Notes: generated from the letters alone by a model not told the origin. Shown: positions 1 through 5,998, numbered from the stretch's first letter. The stretch: 8,944 nucleotides of DNA from Actinomycetota bacterium (GCA_018268695.1 JAFDWD010000590.1:1-8944), one strand, 5' to 3'. Translations and numbers: made by a program.

Positions 1-1
1 C

Positions 2-427
2 TCCCACCTCCTCTGCTCGGCGCTCAACTCCCACGCCGCCGGTCTCGTGGCTCGAGAGCTCGGCGGCGAGGTGGAGCCGGCGGCGCTGACCCGCCTGCGC
101 CGGTTCCACTTCGTCGCCCAGGTGACCGAGGGGGGCGAGCTCTCGGCGCCCTTCGCCCTGCGCGGCGTGCAGGTCGAGCAGGTCCTCGGCAGGGGCAGGC
201 CGGAGAAGGTCGACGAGCTCGAGGAGGCGGTACGGGTCTCGGGGCGCAGCCGCAAGGCGGTCGAGGCACTGGCCCACCTGGAGACGCTCGACGCGCGGAT
301 CCTGGCGGCGTTGAAGCAGGGGAGGCGGGACGGCGGGCAGGGCCGCGGGCTACCGGCCGACCCGAGCGAGGTCGATCTGCCGGCGGCCCCACCCTCCTCC
401 TTCGGCGTCCCCCGAGGTGGAGCATGA
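2..427 (+). CDS. C-terminal end of a probable conjugation/coupling ATPase (VirD4/TraD/HerA-like), 5' truncated by the window
   Basis: The frame is open from base 2 to the TGA at 425-427, so this is the last ~141 codons of a longer gene. The visible start reads SHLLCSALNSHAAGLVAREL and continues through FHFVAQV and SAPFALRGV. That pattern resembles the end of the ATPase core in TraD/VirD4-like or HerA-like conjugation ATPases, where a segment ending 'AxxLAREL' is followed by a strand on which pore or substrate contacts lie. The Walker motifs would be upstream and cannot be checked. Residues after about 100 form a Pro/Gly-rich tail typical of a non-conserved C-terminus. The stop overlaps the next start as ATGA, so the two are translationally coupled. 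The assignment is inferred from a short tail plus its neighbours and could be wrong in family detail. Confidence 0.5.
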   Translation, partial: SHLLCSALNSHAAGLVARELGGEVEPAALTRLRRFHFVAQVTEGGELSAPFALRGVQVEQVLGRGRPEKVDELEEAVRVSGRSRKAVEALAHLETLDARILAALKQGRRDGGQGRGLPADPSEVDLPAAPPSSFGVPRGGA

Positions 428-1299
428 GCGGGAGAGGGGGCCTGCCGGAGGCGACGCCGGAGATCCTCGCCTCGCTGGCGAGTCACCGAGCCCTCTCGGC
501 CGCGCAGGTCGGCGAGATCCACATGCCCGAGGCGGGGGCGCGGCGGGTGCGCTCGGCGCTCGGGCGGATCGCCACCGCCGGTCTGGCCGACCACACCCGG
601 GCACCCGGCCCGGTGCGGAGCCTCTGGTTCGCGACCGAGGAGGGGATCGCCGCGGCGGTCACGGCAGGCGCCCTGCCGCGGCCGCTGCCGACGCTCACCG
701 CCCGCCAGGTCCGCGGGCGCCTGCGCTCCCACACCTTCGCCGTCAACGAGGCGGCGATCGCCTTCCTGCGGTCGGCCCGGGAGCGGGGCGAGGACTTCGG
801 TCCGCTGGCCTGGCGCCCCGAGGTCGCCCATCCCCTCCGCCCCGGCACCCGCGGCAGACGCGCCCGGGCGGTGATCGCCGACGCGCTCCTCACCTACCTG
901 CGTCTCACCGAGCAGGAGGTCCTGCTCGAGCAGCGCTTCCTCGAGCTCGACCGGGCCACCCTGCCGGTCGACGCGATGGCGGCCGAGCTCGCCCGGTACG
1001 CGGAGCTCTTCCGCGCGACCGGGAAGGGCGGCACCCCGGTCTGGCGCTCGCGCTACCCGGTCTTCCCCGGGGTGATCTGCGTCCTGGCCGGTGCGTCCCG
1101 CGAAGCACTCGGACGTCGACGCGACACCGCGCTCGCCCTGCTCCGGGCCGAACCCTGGCTGACCCTCACCCCGGAGGTCGGGATCAGGATGTGCCTGCTG
1201 GAGGACCTCGTGGAGCGCGGGCCGTTCGCGCCGATCTTCCATGGGCTGCGCGAGCCGGGGCGCGAGGTCGACTGGCTCGGCCGGGAGGGCGAGGGCTGA
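424..1299 (+). CDS. Replication-relaxation family protein (PF13814-like), winged helix plus nuclease-like domain
   Basis: A 291-aa protein starting at ATG 424, which overlaps the upstream stop. Residues ~10-75 form a winged helix (ASLASHRALSAAQVGEIH, then a recognition helix and the strand RSLWFAT). Residues ~100-225 carry the family core: HTFAVNEA (H103), an acidic residue in IADALL (D153), FLELDRAT (E174, D176), a helix ending in ARYAELF, and the strand YPVFPGVICVLAG. Known: this family occurs on Gram-positive plasmids and conjugative elements, usually beside the transfer ATPase, and is linked to plasmid replication or DNA relaxation. The biochemistry is poorly established. Odd: in the motif usually written as 'laxKlxrY', the basic residue appears to be Glu (E188 in MAAELARY). 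This is from memory of the family. The stop overlaps the methyltransferase start. Confidence 0.7.
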   Translation: MSGRGGLPEATPEILASLASHRALSAAQVGEIHMPEAGARRVRSALGRIATAGLADHTRAPGPVRSLWFATEEGIAAAVTAGALPRPLPTLTARQVRGRLRSHTFAVNEAAIAFLRSARERGEDFGPLAWRPEVAHPLRPGTRGRRARAVIADALLTYLRLTEQEVLLEQRFLELDRATLPVDAMAAELARYAELFRATGKGGTPVWRSRYPVFPGVICVLAGASREALGRRRDTALALLRAEPWLTLTPEVGIRMCLLEDLVERGPFAPIFHGLREPGREVDWLGREGEG

Positions 1300-2381
1300 T
1301 GGCCGCCGGCGGACGCACGGAAGCTCGGTCGACCGGCCGGCGACGTCGGGGAGCCCACACCCCGGAGGTCCGCCTGCTGCACGGCGAGTGTGCCGAGGCG
1401 ATGGCGGGGATGCCGGAGGCGAGCGTCGAGGCGGTGGTCACCGACCCGCCCTACGGGATCGACTGGCAGGGCGAGTCGTGGGACGGGCGGGCGATCCGCG
1501 AGGCGGCGGCGCGGTCCGGCGGCGAGCGGTTCTCCCCCAACGAGGCCTTCCAGTTCTGGTGCCGGGGGTGGGCGGAGGAGTGCCTCCGGGTGATGAGGCC
1601 GGGGGCGCACCTGCTCGGCTTCGGCTCGCCGCGCACCTGGCACCGGCTGACCGCCGGACTCGAGGACGCGGGCTTCGAGATCCGCGACACCTTGATCTGG
1701 CTCTACGGCTCCGGGATGCCGAAGTCGCGGCGCTACCCGGGCGACCGGGCCTCGGCGCTGAAGCCGGCCTTCGAGCCGATCGTCCTCGCCAGGAAACCGC
1801 TGGAGGGGACCCTGGCCGAAAACGTCGCCCGTCATGGGACCGGACTGCTCGAGACCGGTGCCTGCCGGATCGAAGGCCGCCATCCAGCGGATGTAGCGAT
1901 CGGCCACGCAGAGGGGTGCGGGGAGGGGGCCTGCGTGCCGGGCTGCCCGGTGGCAGAGGCTGACGCGACGGCGGGCACGCAACTTCCGCCGAGCCGCTTC
2001 CTCCACTGCCCGAAGGCCGACCGGGCCGAGCGCGACGCGGGGTGTGAGGAGATGCCCGAGCGCGACCTCGACCTCTTCCCGAACGCACGCCGCGCCGACA
2101 AGGCAGCCTCGCCCGCCCGCAACTCGCACCCCTCGGTGAAGCCGATCGAGTTGATGCGCTGGCTGGTGCGGTTGGGCTGTCCGTCCGGCGGTCTCCTCCT
2201 CGACCCGTTCATGGGCAGTGGCACGACCGGGATCGCGGCGGTCTTCGAGGGACGGCGCTTCTGCGGGATCGAGCGCGAGGCCGACTACCTGGAGATAGCG
2301 CGGGCGCGCATCGCCCACCACGGCGGCCGGGTCGCAGACGGCGGCCGCCTCCCTTTAGGTCGGAGGAGGGGCACGCGGTGA
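1299..2381 (+). CDS. Solitary beta-class site-specific DNA methyltransferase (N4-cytosine or N6-adenine)
   Basis: A 360-aa protein starting at ATG 1299 in the TGATG overlap; the open frame reaches further left, but those codons lie inside the previous gene. Motif order is DPPY (residues 49-52, catalytic motif IV), then a long variable region, then DPFMGSGTT (302-310, AdoMet-binding motif I) followed by FCGIE. This order defines the beta class. Between them are FGSPRTWHRL, IWLYGSGMPKS and HPSVKPIELMRW (from 277), all typical of phage- and ICE-borne methyltransferases of the DNA_methylase N-4/N-6 fold. A Cys cluster (C207, C212, C216) and C237 may bind a metal or sit in the target-recognition region. 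It should methylate DNA in the cytoplasm. No cognate nuclease is visible in the window, which suggests protection against host restriction or a regulatory mark. Target sequence and base cannot be read from the sequence. Confidence 0.9.
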   Translation: MAAGGRTEARSTGRRRRGAHTPEVRLLHGECAEAMAGMPEASVEAVVTDPPYGIDWQGESWDGRAIREAAARSGGERFSPNEAFQFWCRGWAEECLRVMRPGAHLLGFGSPRTWHRLTAGLEDAGFEIRDTLIWLYGSGMPKSRRYPGDRASALKPAFEPIVLARKPLEGTLAENVARHGTGLLETGACRIEGRHPADVAIGHAEGCGEGACVPGCPVAEADATAGTQLPPSRFLHCPKADRAERDAGCEEMPERDLDLFPNARRADKAASPARNSHPSVKPIELMRWLVRLGCPSGGLLLDPFMGSGTTGIAAVFEGRRFCGIEREADYLEIARARIAHHGGRVADGGRLPLGRRRGTR

Positions 2382-2893
2382 GCGGCGAGGTCGAGCTCTC
2401 GCCCCGGTCGATCGAGGCGCTCGCGACCCGCCTTGCCGCGCTTCTCGGAGAGAACCACGGAGGTGCGGGCAGGCGGGACGAGGGGGAGATGATCACCGCC
2501 GCCGAGGTCGCGCGCCGCTGGCGGGTCTCGCGACGCTGGGTCTACGAACACGCACGCGAGCTCGGAGCGCTCCATATCGGCGCCGGGCCGAGGCCGCGCC
2601 TCCGCTTCGACCCGATCGAGGTGGCCGGCCGGCTGGGCGCTCCGGTCATCGCCAGGAGCCCGGGACGGCCCGATGCGCGGCGATCGGCAGGGAGTGCGGA
2701 GAGGCGTGGATCCGACTCGCTTTCCCCGCCCACCGGAGCTATCTTCGTCGAAAGTCAGATAGCGGCCGGCGGGCGCACGAACGCCCCCCGCCCGGCGCCG
2801 AAGGAGGTGCTCCGGCGCGCCCCGAAGCCTAACCGCGGTGCGCGCCACCTACCACCTCCGAGGCACCGCAGACCAGGAGGTGGAGCGCGATGA
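2378..2893 (+). CDS. Excisionase-like helix-turn-helix DNA-binding protein with a low-complexity tail
   Basis: GTG start at 2378 overlaps the methyltransferase stop (GTGA) and is preceded by a strong GGAGGAGG at 2362-2369. The predicted protein is 171 aa. Residues 38-86 form a MerR/excisionase-type winged helix (HTH_17 pattern): MITAAEVARRWRVSRRWVYE, then the wing RPRLRFDP and EVAGRL. An amphipathic helix (SIEALATRLAALLG) precedes it. Residues ~90-171 are Arg/Pro/Gly-rich and look unstructured. Codons there use many A/T third positions (gga, gca, agt, ata, cta, aga), unlike the domain before it. Likely role: recombination directionality factor or regulator for the integrase two genes downstream. 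Both are inferred from the domain and position. The tail may be weakly selected coding sequence laid over control elements (an inverted repeat at 2738-2763 and the hairpin at 2852-2883). Confidence 0.75.
   Translation: MSGEVELSPRSIEALATRLAALLGENHGGAGRRDEGEMITAAEVARRWRVSRRWVYEHARELGALHIGAGPRPRLRFDPIEVAGRLGAPVIARSPGRPDARRSAGSAERRGSDSLSPPTGAIFVESQIAAGGRTNAPRPAPKEVLRRAPKPNRGARHLPPPRHRRPGGGAR
2738..2763. repeat. Inverted repeat GCTATCT/AGATAGC in an AT-richer patch
   Basis: Perfect 7-bp arms GCTATCT (2738-2744) and AGATAGC (2757-2763) with a 12-nt spacer. It lies in the low-complexity tail of the HTH gene, in a patch visibly less GC-rich than its surroundings. It could be an operator or a hairpin; no function is demonstrated. 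Confidence 0.4.
2845..2892 (+). promoter_or_regulatory. Predicted hairpin sequestering the ribosome binding site of the 2890 gene
   Basis: The ribosome binding site GGAGGTGG (2876-2883) sits 6 nt before the ATG at 2890. It is perfectly complementary to CCACCTCC at 2852-2859, giving an 8-bp, six-G:C stem with a 16-nt loop. A second partial partner, CCACCT, lies at 2845-2850, so two pairings are possible. Inferred: the site is closed in free mRNA and is opened by ribosomes finishing the HTH gene, whose stop overlaps this start. This would tie expression of the 135-aa protein, and of the integrase 1 nt after it, to translation of the HTH gene. Confidence 0.5.
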
Positions 2894-3297
2894 GGACGCG
2901 AGAAGACGCCAGGGTGGAGCCTGGGCGCGGAGACCCGGGAGCGCGGCTCTCCTTCGTCGACCACGACCGCCAACGCTACGCGGCGAAGGTGCCGCTGCCG
3001 AACGGGGGCGAGGTCCTGGTCGGCGAGTACCTGGAGGGTGGCGGGACCGGGCCGCTCGGCGAGTTCAAGGTCGCCCTCCACGACCTCGGCCGGCGGGATG
3101 GGCTCCTCGACCCGCAGCTCTGCGTGTTCGGCGACGGCGCCGCCGCGCTCGTCGCACTCCTGGGTCTGGAGGGCGCCGACCTCGCCGGCCTGCTGGCGCC
3201 GGTGTTGGGCCACGAGGCGATGTCGCGTCGGCTGCTCGGGCTCGGCCTCCGCGACCGCTCCGACGCCTCGCTCGCCGCTGGGCGGGAGGACGGCTGA
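2890..3297 (+). CDS. Hypothetical protein, 135 aa, between the HTH gene and the integrase
   Basis: ATG 2890 overlaps the HTH stop (ATGA) and has a perfect-looking ribosome binding site GGAGGTGG at 2876-2883. I do not recognise a family. The N-terminal half looks beta-rich (ARLSFVDHDRQRYAAKVPLP, GGEVLVGEY, GEFKVALHDL). The second half is helical and hydrophobic (AAALVALLGLEGADLAGLLA, then a short Arg-rich helix). There is no signal peptide, no convincing membrane segment and only one Cys. GC-rich third positions throughout support real coding. The gene stops 1 nt before the integrase ATG, so it may act with recombination, for example as a directionality cofactor. That is inferred only from position. 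Confidence 0.7.
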   Translation: MRTREDARVEPGRGDPGARLSFVDHDRQRYAAKVPLPNGGEVLVGEYLEGGGTGPLGEFKVALHDLGRRDGLLDPQLCVFGDGAAALVALLGLEGADLAGLLAPVLGHEAMSRRLLGLGLRDRSDASLAAGREDG

Positions 3298-3298
3298 G

Positions 3299-4957
3299 AT
3301 GACTCGCAGGAAGGAAGGCGAGGTGCTCGAGCGCCACTGGAAGGCGGGTCGCGGCTACGCCCTGCGCTTCAAGGCCTACGGAGAGCGGCGCTACCTGACC
3401 CTCGGCCTCGAGACCGACGGTTGGGACGGCGCGAAGGCCGAGAAGGAGCTGCAGAACGTCATGGCCGACGTGCGGCGCGGCATCTGGGTGCCGCCGCCTA
3501 GAACCTCGGGGCGGGGGACGTCGGCGGAGGAGGCGCCGCGGGGGATGCCGCTCTTCGGCCCCTTCGCCGAGGGGATCGTCGCCTCCCGGCGCGGGCAGGT
3601 CGCCCCCGACACCGTGCGCCTCGACGAATGGGCGCTCTCGCACCTGAACCCCTACTTCGGCGAGTGGCCGCTCGAGGAGATCGACGCGGAATCGATCGAC
3701 GCCTACCGGACCCATAAGGTGCGCGAGTCCGAGGACCGCGCCCGCGCGATCGAGCGGGGTCGGCCGAGGCACAACGACCACGGCCAGGCGCTCCGGCCAC
3801 TCGCCGCCGCGACGATCAACCAGACGATCGACGCGCTCGGGCGCTTCCTCGGGGTGGCGGTCGACTACGGCCACCTCGCGGTCAACGCCGCCTCGGGACG
3901 CAAACGCCGCCTGGTGGCGCCGCCGCGCCGTCCGGTCCACCTAGACGCGCCCGACCGGATCGAGGCGCTACTCGAGGCGGGGGCGGAGCTCGACCGGGAG
4001 CCGCGCAGCCGCTGCCGCGACCGGGAGGTGGTCCTCGCGACGCTCGTCCTCGCCGGACCTCGGGCCTCGGAGCTCTGTCGGCTGCTCTGGCGCGACTTGG
4101 ACCTTGCCAACGCTCGGCTCCACGTCGGCCGCTCGAAGACCGCGGCGGGGCTGCGCGAGATCCCGATCGGACCGCTCCTGCGCGACCTGCTCGCCGCCCA
4201 TAAGGCGAGGAACTACGACGGCGACCCCGACGGGCTCGTCTTCCCCAACGCCGCCGGCCGCGCCCGCAACAAGGACACCCTCCGCAAAGGAGTACTGCTC
4301 GAGGCCTTCGCGCGCGCCGACGAGATCCTCGGGCGGCGCGGCCAGGTGCCGCTGCCGCGCGGCCTCACCGCTCACAGGCTCCGCCACACCTTCGCCTCGG
4401 TCATGTTCGCCTGCGGCGAGGATCCCTACTCGGTGATGCGCATGCTCGGCCACACCGATCCCGCCTTCACCCTGCGCGTCTACACCCACATGATGGCCCG
4501 CTCCGAGGAGGAGAGGACCCGGCTGAAGGCGCTGGTCCGGGGCGAGCGGGTTGTCGCGGTCGAGGCGCCCGCCCCGCGGCCGCTCGAGATCGGGGCCTAC
4601 GAGGGTCCGATCCTGCGGGCGCTGGCGGAGCGCGGTGGTCGAGCGCCGCGCAGCGAGGTCCTCGCCGCGGTCGGCGGGGCGCTTGCCGGCCTGCACGGCC
4701 CAGCCGACCGCGAGCCGCTGCCGAGCGGTCCGCCGCGCTGGGAGCCGCGGCTGGCGAAGGCGCGCACGCGGCTGGTGCGACGCGGCTGGCTTTTCGATGG
4801 CCCTCGGGGCGCCGAGTGGGAGCTCACCCCGGCGGGGCGTCAGAAGGCCCGCCGCGAGGGCTGGAGCGCGAAGGGGGAACCGGGCGTGGTCGACCGTGCC
4901 GCAGCTCTGCGCCCCCTTGCCGCGACCGGCAGGTCGGCCGGAAGGGGGGAGTCGTGA
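3299..4957 (+). CDS. int: Tyrosine recombinase/integrase with C-terminal Mrr_N-like winged-helix extension
   Basis: A 552-aa protein. I chose ATG 3299, 1 nt after the upstream stop, because the longer frame to the left only overlaps the previous gene. Residues ~8-60 form an arm-type DNA-binding domain (YALRFKAYGERRYLTLGLET), ~85-195 a SAM-like core-binding domain, and ~215-400 the catalytic domain. All catalytic residues are present: R255 (LAGPRASELCRLLW), K280 (GRSKTAAGLREIPI), H359/R362 (HRLRHTFAS), H385 (MLGH) and the nucleophile Y395 (RVYTHMM). It should cut, exchange and rejoin DNA at att sites through a 3'-phosphotyrosine. Phage-type integrases usually end soon after the Tyr; here ~155 residues follow. 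Residues ~430-520 read as a winged helix like the N-terminal Mrr_N domain of Mrr-type restriction proteins (ILRALAERGGRAPRSEVLAA, LPSG, LAKARTRLVRRGWL, WELTPAG). The stop overlaps the next start. Confidence 0.95.
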   Translation: MTRRKEGEVLERHWKAGRGYALRFKAYGERRYLTLGLETDGWDGAKAEKELQNVMADVRRGIWVPPPRTSGRGTSAEEAPRGMPLFGPFAEGIVASRRGQVAPDTVRLDEWALSHLNPYFGEWPLEEIDAESIDAYRTHKVRESEDRARAIERGRPRHNDHGQALRPLAAATINQTIDALGRFLGVAVDYGHLAVNAASGRKRRLVAPPRRPVHLDAPDRIEALLEAGAELDREPRSRCRDREVVLATLVLAGPRASELCRLLWRDLDLANARLHVGRSKTAAGLREIPIGPLLRDLLAAHKARNYDGDPDGLVFPNAAGRARNKDTLRKGVLLEAFARADEILGRRGQVPLPRGLTAHRLRHTFASVMFACGEDPYSVMRMLGHTDPAFTLRVYTHMMARSEEERTRLKALVRGERVVAVEAPAPRPLEIGAYEGPILRALAERGGRAPRSEVLAAVGGALAGLHGPADREPLPSGPPRWEPRLAKARTRLVRRGWLFDGPRGAEWELTPAGRQKARREGWSAKGEPGVVDRAAALRPLAATGRSAGRGES

Positions 4958-5241
4958 CGGGCCTCCCGATGCTCGCGGCGCTCGCCATGGCGCTCTGCCT
5001 GTTCTGGGCCTTCGGCGGCCTCGCTCTTCGTGTCGGCGGCGCGCTCGCCTTCTGGGCCGGCCTGGTCGGCTTCCTCGCCGGCGGCAAGGCCATCGGCGCG
5101 CTCGTCGCCTTGGTCGGCGCGTTCGCCTGGCTGCTGGGCCAGGGCCATCGCCTCCTCCGCACCGGCGGGGTGCGGAGCGCTCTAGCGGGGAGGATCCTCG
5201 GGACCCTCTCGGGCCTAATCGGCCGCGGCGATCGAACCTGA
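4954..5241 (+). CDS. Small integral membrane protein, 95 aa
   Basis: GTG start at 4954 overlaps the integrase stop (GTGA), with GGGGGGA at 4943-4949 as ribosome binding site. A longer frame from 4816 exists but lies inside the integrase and is Arg/Gly-rich noise, so I rejected it. The protein is almost entirely hydrophobic: a segment at about residues 5-20 (LAALAMALCLFWAFGG), one at ~24-42, one at ~46-63 (GALVALVGAFAWLL), then a basic amphipathic tail (GHRLLRTGGVRSALAGRIL). This suggests two or three membrane helices. No named family is recognised. As the last gene of a transfer-type run it could be an entry-exclusion or Spd-like spreading protein of the kind found on actinobacterial conjugative elements. 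That is speculation from context. Confidence 0.7.
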   Translation: MTGLPMLAALAMALCLFWAFGGLALRVGGALAFWAGLVGFLAGGKAIGALVALVGAFAWLLGQGHRLLRTGGVRSALAGRILGTLSGLIGRGDRT

Positions 5242-5277
5242 GGGCGACCATGCGTCGCCCGGGGTCGGCCCTCAGGT
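5236..5277. terminator. Probable bidirectional terminator hairpin between convergent genes
   Basis: Perfect 10-bp arms ACCTGAGGGC (5236-5245) and GCCCTCAGGT (5268-5277). A competing inner stem is GGGCGAC (5242-5248) with GTCGCCC (5254-5260). It covers the stop of the membrane-protein gene and lies just before the end of the minus-strand regulator gene. No T-run follows on either strand, so it would be an intrinsic-like structure of the kind common in high-GC actinobacteria, or a factor-dependent site. Confidence 0.5.
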
Positions 5278-5295
5278 CGGGACGTCGGTCGGCGC

Positions 5296-5793
5296 TCAGC
5301 CCGCTTTCGTCCGGTAGCGGCGCGGACGCTCGCCCACCCGCGCCAGCTCGCCGCGGTCGGAGAGGCGCTCGAGGCAATTCGCCACCGCACCACCGCTGCG
5401 CGCGAGGGCCTTGGCAATCGCCGTCGGGCTGAACGGAGCCTCATTGCTGTTGGCGGCGATGTGGGCGAGGACGAGCCCGTCGAGTTCTCCCTGACGCAGT
5501 CGTGTAGACCCGCCCTCCTGGTCCCCAGCGGTCGGATCGGCCTTATGGCCTGCCGGCTCGGCGGCCGCCGGCGCCTCGATAGCGGCGTAGCGGTCGGGGA
5601 GCCTGCGCCTGCCCTCCCGGCCTCCCGCGTGGCGCTGCACCTTCCCCTCGGCGACGGCGGCGGCGAGGCGCTTGTGGGCGGTGGAGCGGGCGACGCCGAG
5701 CGCCTCCGCGACCTCCTCGAGCGTCGATCTGGGCCCCGCCCTCAGGACATCGAAGACGTCCGGCTCGGTCGCGGCCTTCTGCTTACTTGCCAT
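5296..5793 (-). CDS. Two-winged-helix DNA-binding regulator of the element
   Basis: A 165-aa protein read leftward from ATG 5793, with ribosome binding site GGGAGGA (complement of 5800-5806) 6 nt upstream. Residues ~12-70 form a first winged helix (STLEEVAEALGVARSTAHKR, a helix ending in EGKVQRH, and the wing REGRRRLPDRYA). A Pro/Ala/Gly linker spans ~72-98. Residues ~102-163 form a second winged helix (PTAIAKALARSGGAVANCLE, then RGELARVG and the wing RPRRYR). The second domain resembles one seen repeatedly in proteins of actinobacterial conjugative elements. Likely role: transcriptional regulator of the element, perhaps of its own promoter, where an 8-bp inverted repeat (TCGGACGC 5836-5843, GCGTCCGA 5862-5869) could be an operator. 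It converges on the transfer/integration run and lies between it and the tRNA. A replication-initiation accessory role cannot be excluded. Confidence 0.75.
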   Translation of the reverse strand: MASKQKAATEPDVFDVLRAGPRSTLEEVAEALGVARSTAHKRLAAAVAEGKVQRHAGGREGRRRLPDRYAAIEAPAAAEPAGHKADPTAGDQEGGSTRLRQGELDGLVLAHIAANSNEAPFSPTAIAKALARSGGAVANCLERLSDRGELARVGERPRRYRTKAG

Positions 5794-5940
5794 CTCGAAT
5801 CCTCCCTTCTCGGGTTTTCATTGGGCGCGCCGGGGTCGGACGCCGCCCTCTGTCCGGTCGTGCGTCCGATCAGGGGACGCCGGACCTGCTCGACGCGCCG
5901 ACGACCTGATAGCTCCACCCTCACGCGAAAGCGAGTCGGG

Positions 5941-5980
5941 ATCGCCCGGAATCCCCGCGCATCCCCGCGTATCGGCGCGA
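5941..5980. repeat. Phased 10-bp direct repeats (ATCsCCGCGn type)
   Basis: Four consecutive 10-mers begin with ATC: ATCGCCCGGA, ATCCCCGCGC, ATCCCCGCGT and ATCGGCGCGA. The middle two are identical over nine bases. A 10-bp period is close to one helical turn, so all units present on the same face of the DNA. They lie about 100 bp from the probable att core, which suits integrase arm-type or excisionase binding sites; this is inferred. Confidence 0.45.
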
Positions 5981-5984
5981 TTCC

Positions 5985-5998
5985 AGGCACTAGTGCCT
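5985..5998. repeat. 14-bp perfect palindrome AGGCACTAGTGCCT
   Basis: Perfect dyad of 14 bp, starting 4 bp after the phased decamers. It has no spacer, so it suits a dimeric DNA-binding protein better than an RNA hairpin. Candidate binders are the two-HTH regulator or the excisionase-like protein; no direct evidence. Confidence 0.5.

Noticed and set aside
417..1298. N-terminal extension of the methyltransferase frame
   Set aside because: It lies in another frame of the replication-relaxation gene and is Arg/Gly-rich; the ATG at 1299 in the TGATG overlap is the natural start.
1053..2321. Minus-strand open frame opposite the methyltransferase (422 aa)
   Set aside because: Antisense shadow typical of high-GC coding DNA; the plus strand carries intact methyltransferase motifs.
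4816..4953. N-terminal extension of the small membrane protein
   Set aside because: Falls inside the integrase and is low-complexity; GTG 4954 overlaps the integrase stop and has a good ribosome binding site.
3968..5377. Long minus-strand open frame opposite the integrase (469 aa)
   Set aside because: Arg/Gly/Ala/Pro-rich shadow of a clear integrase gene with all catalytic residues; no family-like sequence.
5941..5980. CRISPR array
   Set aside because: The 10-bp units are contiguous without spacers and there are no cas genes.
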